Positions 59,570 through 60,677 of a stretch of DNA of 60,677 nt are shown piece by piece. The DNA comes from Hymenobacter jeongseonensis (GTDB lineage Bacteria; Bacteroidota; Bacteroidia; Cytophagales; Hymenobacteraceae). A program made the position numbers and the translations under genes. The notes under the pieces are model-generated. The model did not search any database, was not told where the DNA came from, and saw nothing but the letters and a program-made list of their open reading frames with translations. The DNA lies in contig NZ_JADQDQ010000016.1 in assembly GCF_015694725.1 (NCBI RefSeq), positions 1 through 60,677 on the forward strand, given 5' to 3'. Each line of letters opens with the position of its first letter. The first letter of the stretch is position 1.

Positions 59570-60677
59570 ATGCAACACCTGTACTTCCTGGCCCGGCCGT
59601 GGGCCCGACTCCGTTATTCCTCCTGCTGCATAGTCCTGCTGCTGGCCCTGCTGCTGCCCGGGTGGGCGGCGCGGGCGCAGGCCCCCACCTGGCAGGACGC
59701 CTTCAACGGCGGCGGGCCGCTGCTGGTCGGCACCGGCACCTCCGTGGCGCGGGCCACGGCCACCGACGCCAGCGGCAATGTGTACGTGACGGGCTCGTTC
59801 TCGAACCAAGTGGCCTTCGGCAGCACGGTGCTCACCAGCGCGGGCGGCACCGACGTGTTCGTGGCCAAGTGGGACGCCACTACCCAGGCCTGGGCCTGGG
59901 CCGCGGCCGGCGGCGGCACCGGCACCGACATCGGCTACGGCGTGGCCGTGGACGCCAGCGGCAACGTGTACGCGACGGGTTATGTGCAAAACGCGGCCAC
60001 CAGCGCCACCGACCCAACGTCGGTGCGTGGGGTGCGGTTCGGCAGCGTGGGCCTGGCCAGCGCCAGCGCCAGCACCATCGGCAACAACGACGTGTTCGTG
60101 GCCAGCTACACCGCCGCCGGCACCTACCGCTGGGCCGCGGCCGGCGGCGGCACCGGGAACGACATTGGCAACGGCGTGGCCGTGGACGCTAGCGGCAACG
60201 TGTACGCGACGGGCCAAGTGCAAAACGCGGCCACCAGCGCCACCGACCAGGCGTCGGCGCGTGGGGTGCAGTTCGGCGGGGCGGGCCTGGCCAGCGCCAG
60301 CACCAATACCACCGCCAACTTCGACGTGTTCGTGGCCAGCTACACGGCCGCCGGCGCCTACCGCTGGGCCGCGGCCGGCGGCGGCACCGGCACCGACCTC
60401 GGCTACGGCGTGGCCGTGGACGCCAGCGGCAACGTGTACGCGACGGGTTATGTGAACAACGCGGCCACCAGCGCCACCGACCCAACGTCGAGCCTAGCCC
60501 AACGGGTGCAGTTCGGGGGGGCGGGCCTGGCCAGCGCCAGCACCAGCATCTCCGGCACCCCGGACGTGTTCGTGGCCAGCTACACGGCGGCCGGCGCCTA
60601 CCGCTGGGCCGCGGCCGGCGGCGGCACCAGCAACGACATCGGTTACGGCGTGGCCGTGGACGGCAGCGGCAACGTGT
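59570..60677 (+). CDS. secreted SBBP-type beta-propeller repeat protein (partial, runs off the right edge)
   Basis: 369 residues are visible, with no stop before the window ends. A signal peptide follows the ATG (CCIVLLLALLLPGWAARAQ). The body has repeating blocks: a Gly-rich segment, then VAVDASGNVYATG, then AATSATD, a Val-Gln-Phe-Gly-Gly segment and DVFVASYTAAGAYRWAAAGG. Successive copies are 78, 78 and 80 residues apart and nearly identical at DNA level. The VAVDASGNVYATG motif is typical of SBBP/NHL-like propellers. A T9SS sorting domain would be expected further right, but is not in the window. Confidence 0.85.
   Translation, partial: MQHLYFLARPWARLRYSSCCIVLLLALLLPGWAARAQAPTWQDAFNGGGPLLVGTGTSVARATATDASGNVYVTGSFSNQVAFGSTVLTSAGGTDVFVAKWDATTQAWAWAAAGGGTGTDIGYGVAVDASGNVYATGYVQNAATSATDPTSVRGVRFGSVGLASASASTIGNNDVFVASYTAAGTYRWAAAGGGTGNDIGNGVAVDASGNVYATGQVQNAATSATDQASARGVQFGGAGLASASTNTTANFDVFVASYTAAGAYRWAAAGGGTGTDLGYGVAVDASGNVYATGYVNNAATSATDPTSSLAQRVQFGGAGLASASTSISGTPDVFVASYTAAGAYRWAAAGGGTSNDIGYGVAVDGSGNV

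Noticed and set aside
59940..60677. Possible CRISPR or satellite in the 234-base repeats
   Set aside because: The repeats are in frame and code for propeller units without spacers.

Overview
The window looks like chromosomal DNA of a GC-rich Bacteroidota bacterium close to Hymenobacter (Cytophagales). This rests on protein resemblance and on promoter type, not on a database search. Genes carry TAnnTTTG-type -7 elements, two secreted proteins end in type IX secretion (T9SS) sorting domains, and there are a fused NagB/PIG-L deaminase, a fused GH3/serine-hydrolase, and many long perfect-stem terminators. TTG and GTG starts are common (tig, lpxB, the GH3 gene; fur, clpX and others).

Layout. 1-960: the 5' tip of a 16S rRNA gene on the minus strand with three tandem promoters, in AT-richer DNA. 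960-5.9 kb (minus): purA, a Fur-family regulator coupled to a STAS protein, and a Rel/SpoT (p)ppGpp enzyme coupled to a CHY zinc-finger protein. 6.0-10.8 kb: tRNA-Leu(UAG), trigger factor, ClpP and ClpX (plus), with an outer-membrane barrel gene on the opposite strand between clpP and clpX. 10.9-18.6 kb (minus): a large secreted metzincin with IPT/TIG repeats and a T9SS tail, lpxB, a QueD/PTPS enzyme, and a FecCD-type permease coupled to a substrate-binding lipoprotein. 18.6-25 kb: hldD, an FAD-dependent protein, a quinone-oxidoreductase-like enzyme, and a rhomboid protease next to a membrane protein that shares its N-terminal motif.

25-40.5 kb is a carbohydrate and cell-wall salvage region: a GHL10-type hydrolase, periplasmic trehalase, NagB/PIG-L, AnmK, a NagX-like acetyltransferase, ProC, an acyl-CoA ligase, and a 1069-residue GH3-serine hydrolase fusion. 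Together these could release, import and catabolise GlcNAc and anhydro-MurNAc from peptidoglycan (inference). 40.5-52 kb: an AT-rich T9SS cargo gene, then a run of exported peptidases and hydrolases (DUF885, DPP-IV, beta-lactamase-like, M28, proline iminopeptidase) and a flavin reductase. 52-60.7 kb: an MBL hydrolase with a membrane anchor and disordered tail, lipoproteins including a Thr/Gly-repeat one, an alpha/beta hydrolase, HTTM and DCC proteins, a decayed stretch, and the start of a beta-propeller-repeat secreted protein that runs off the right edge.

At least three kinds of REP-like inverted repeat sit between genes (around 16.0, 31.0 and 57.6 kb), with a possible fourth at 35.5 kb. No CRISPR array, phage, transposase or defence island was seen. 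The most unusual items are the rhomboid/partner pair, the Rel-CHY coupling, the cell-wall salvage cluster, the Thr/Gly lipoprotein and the AT-rich T9SS cargo gene.
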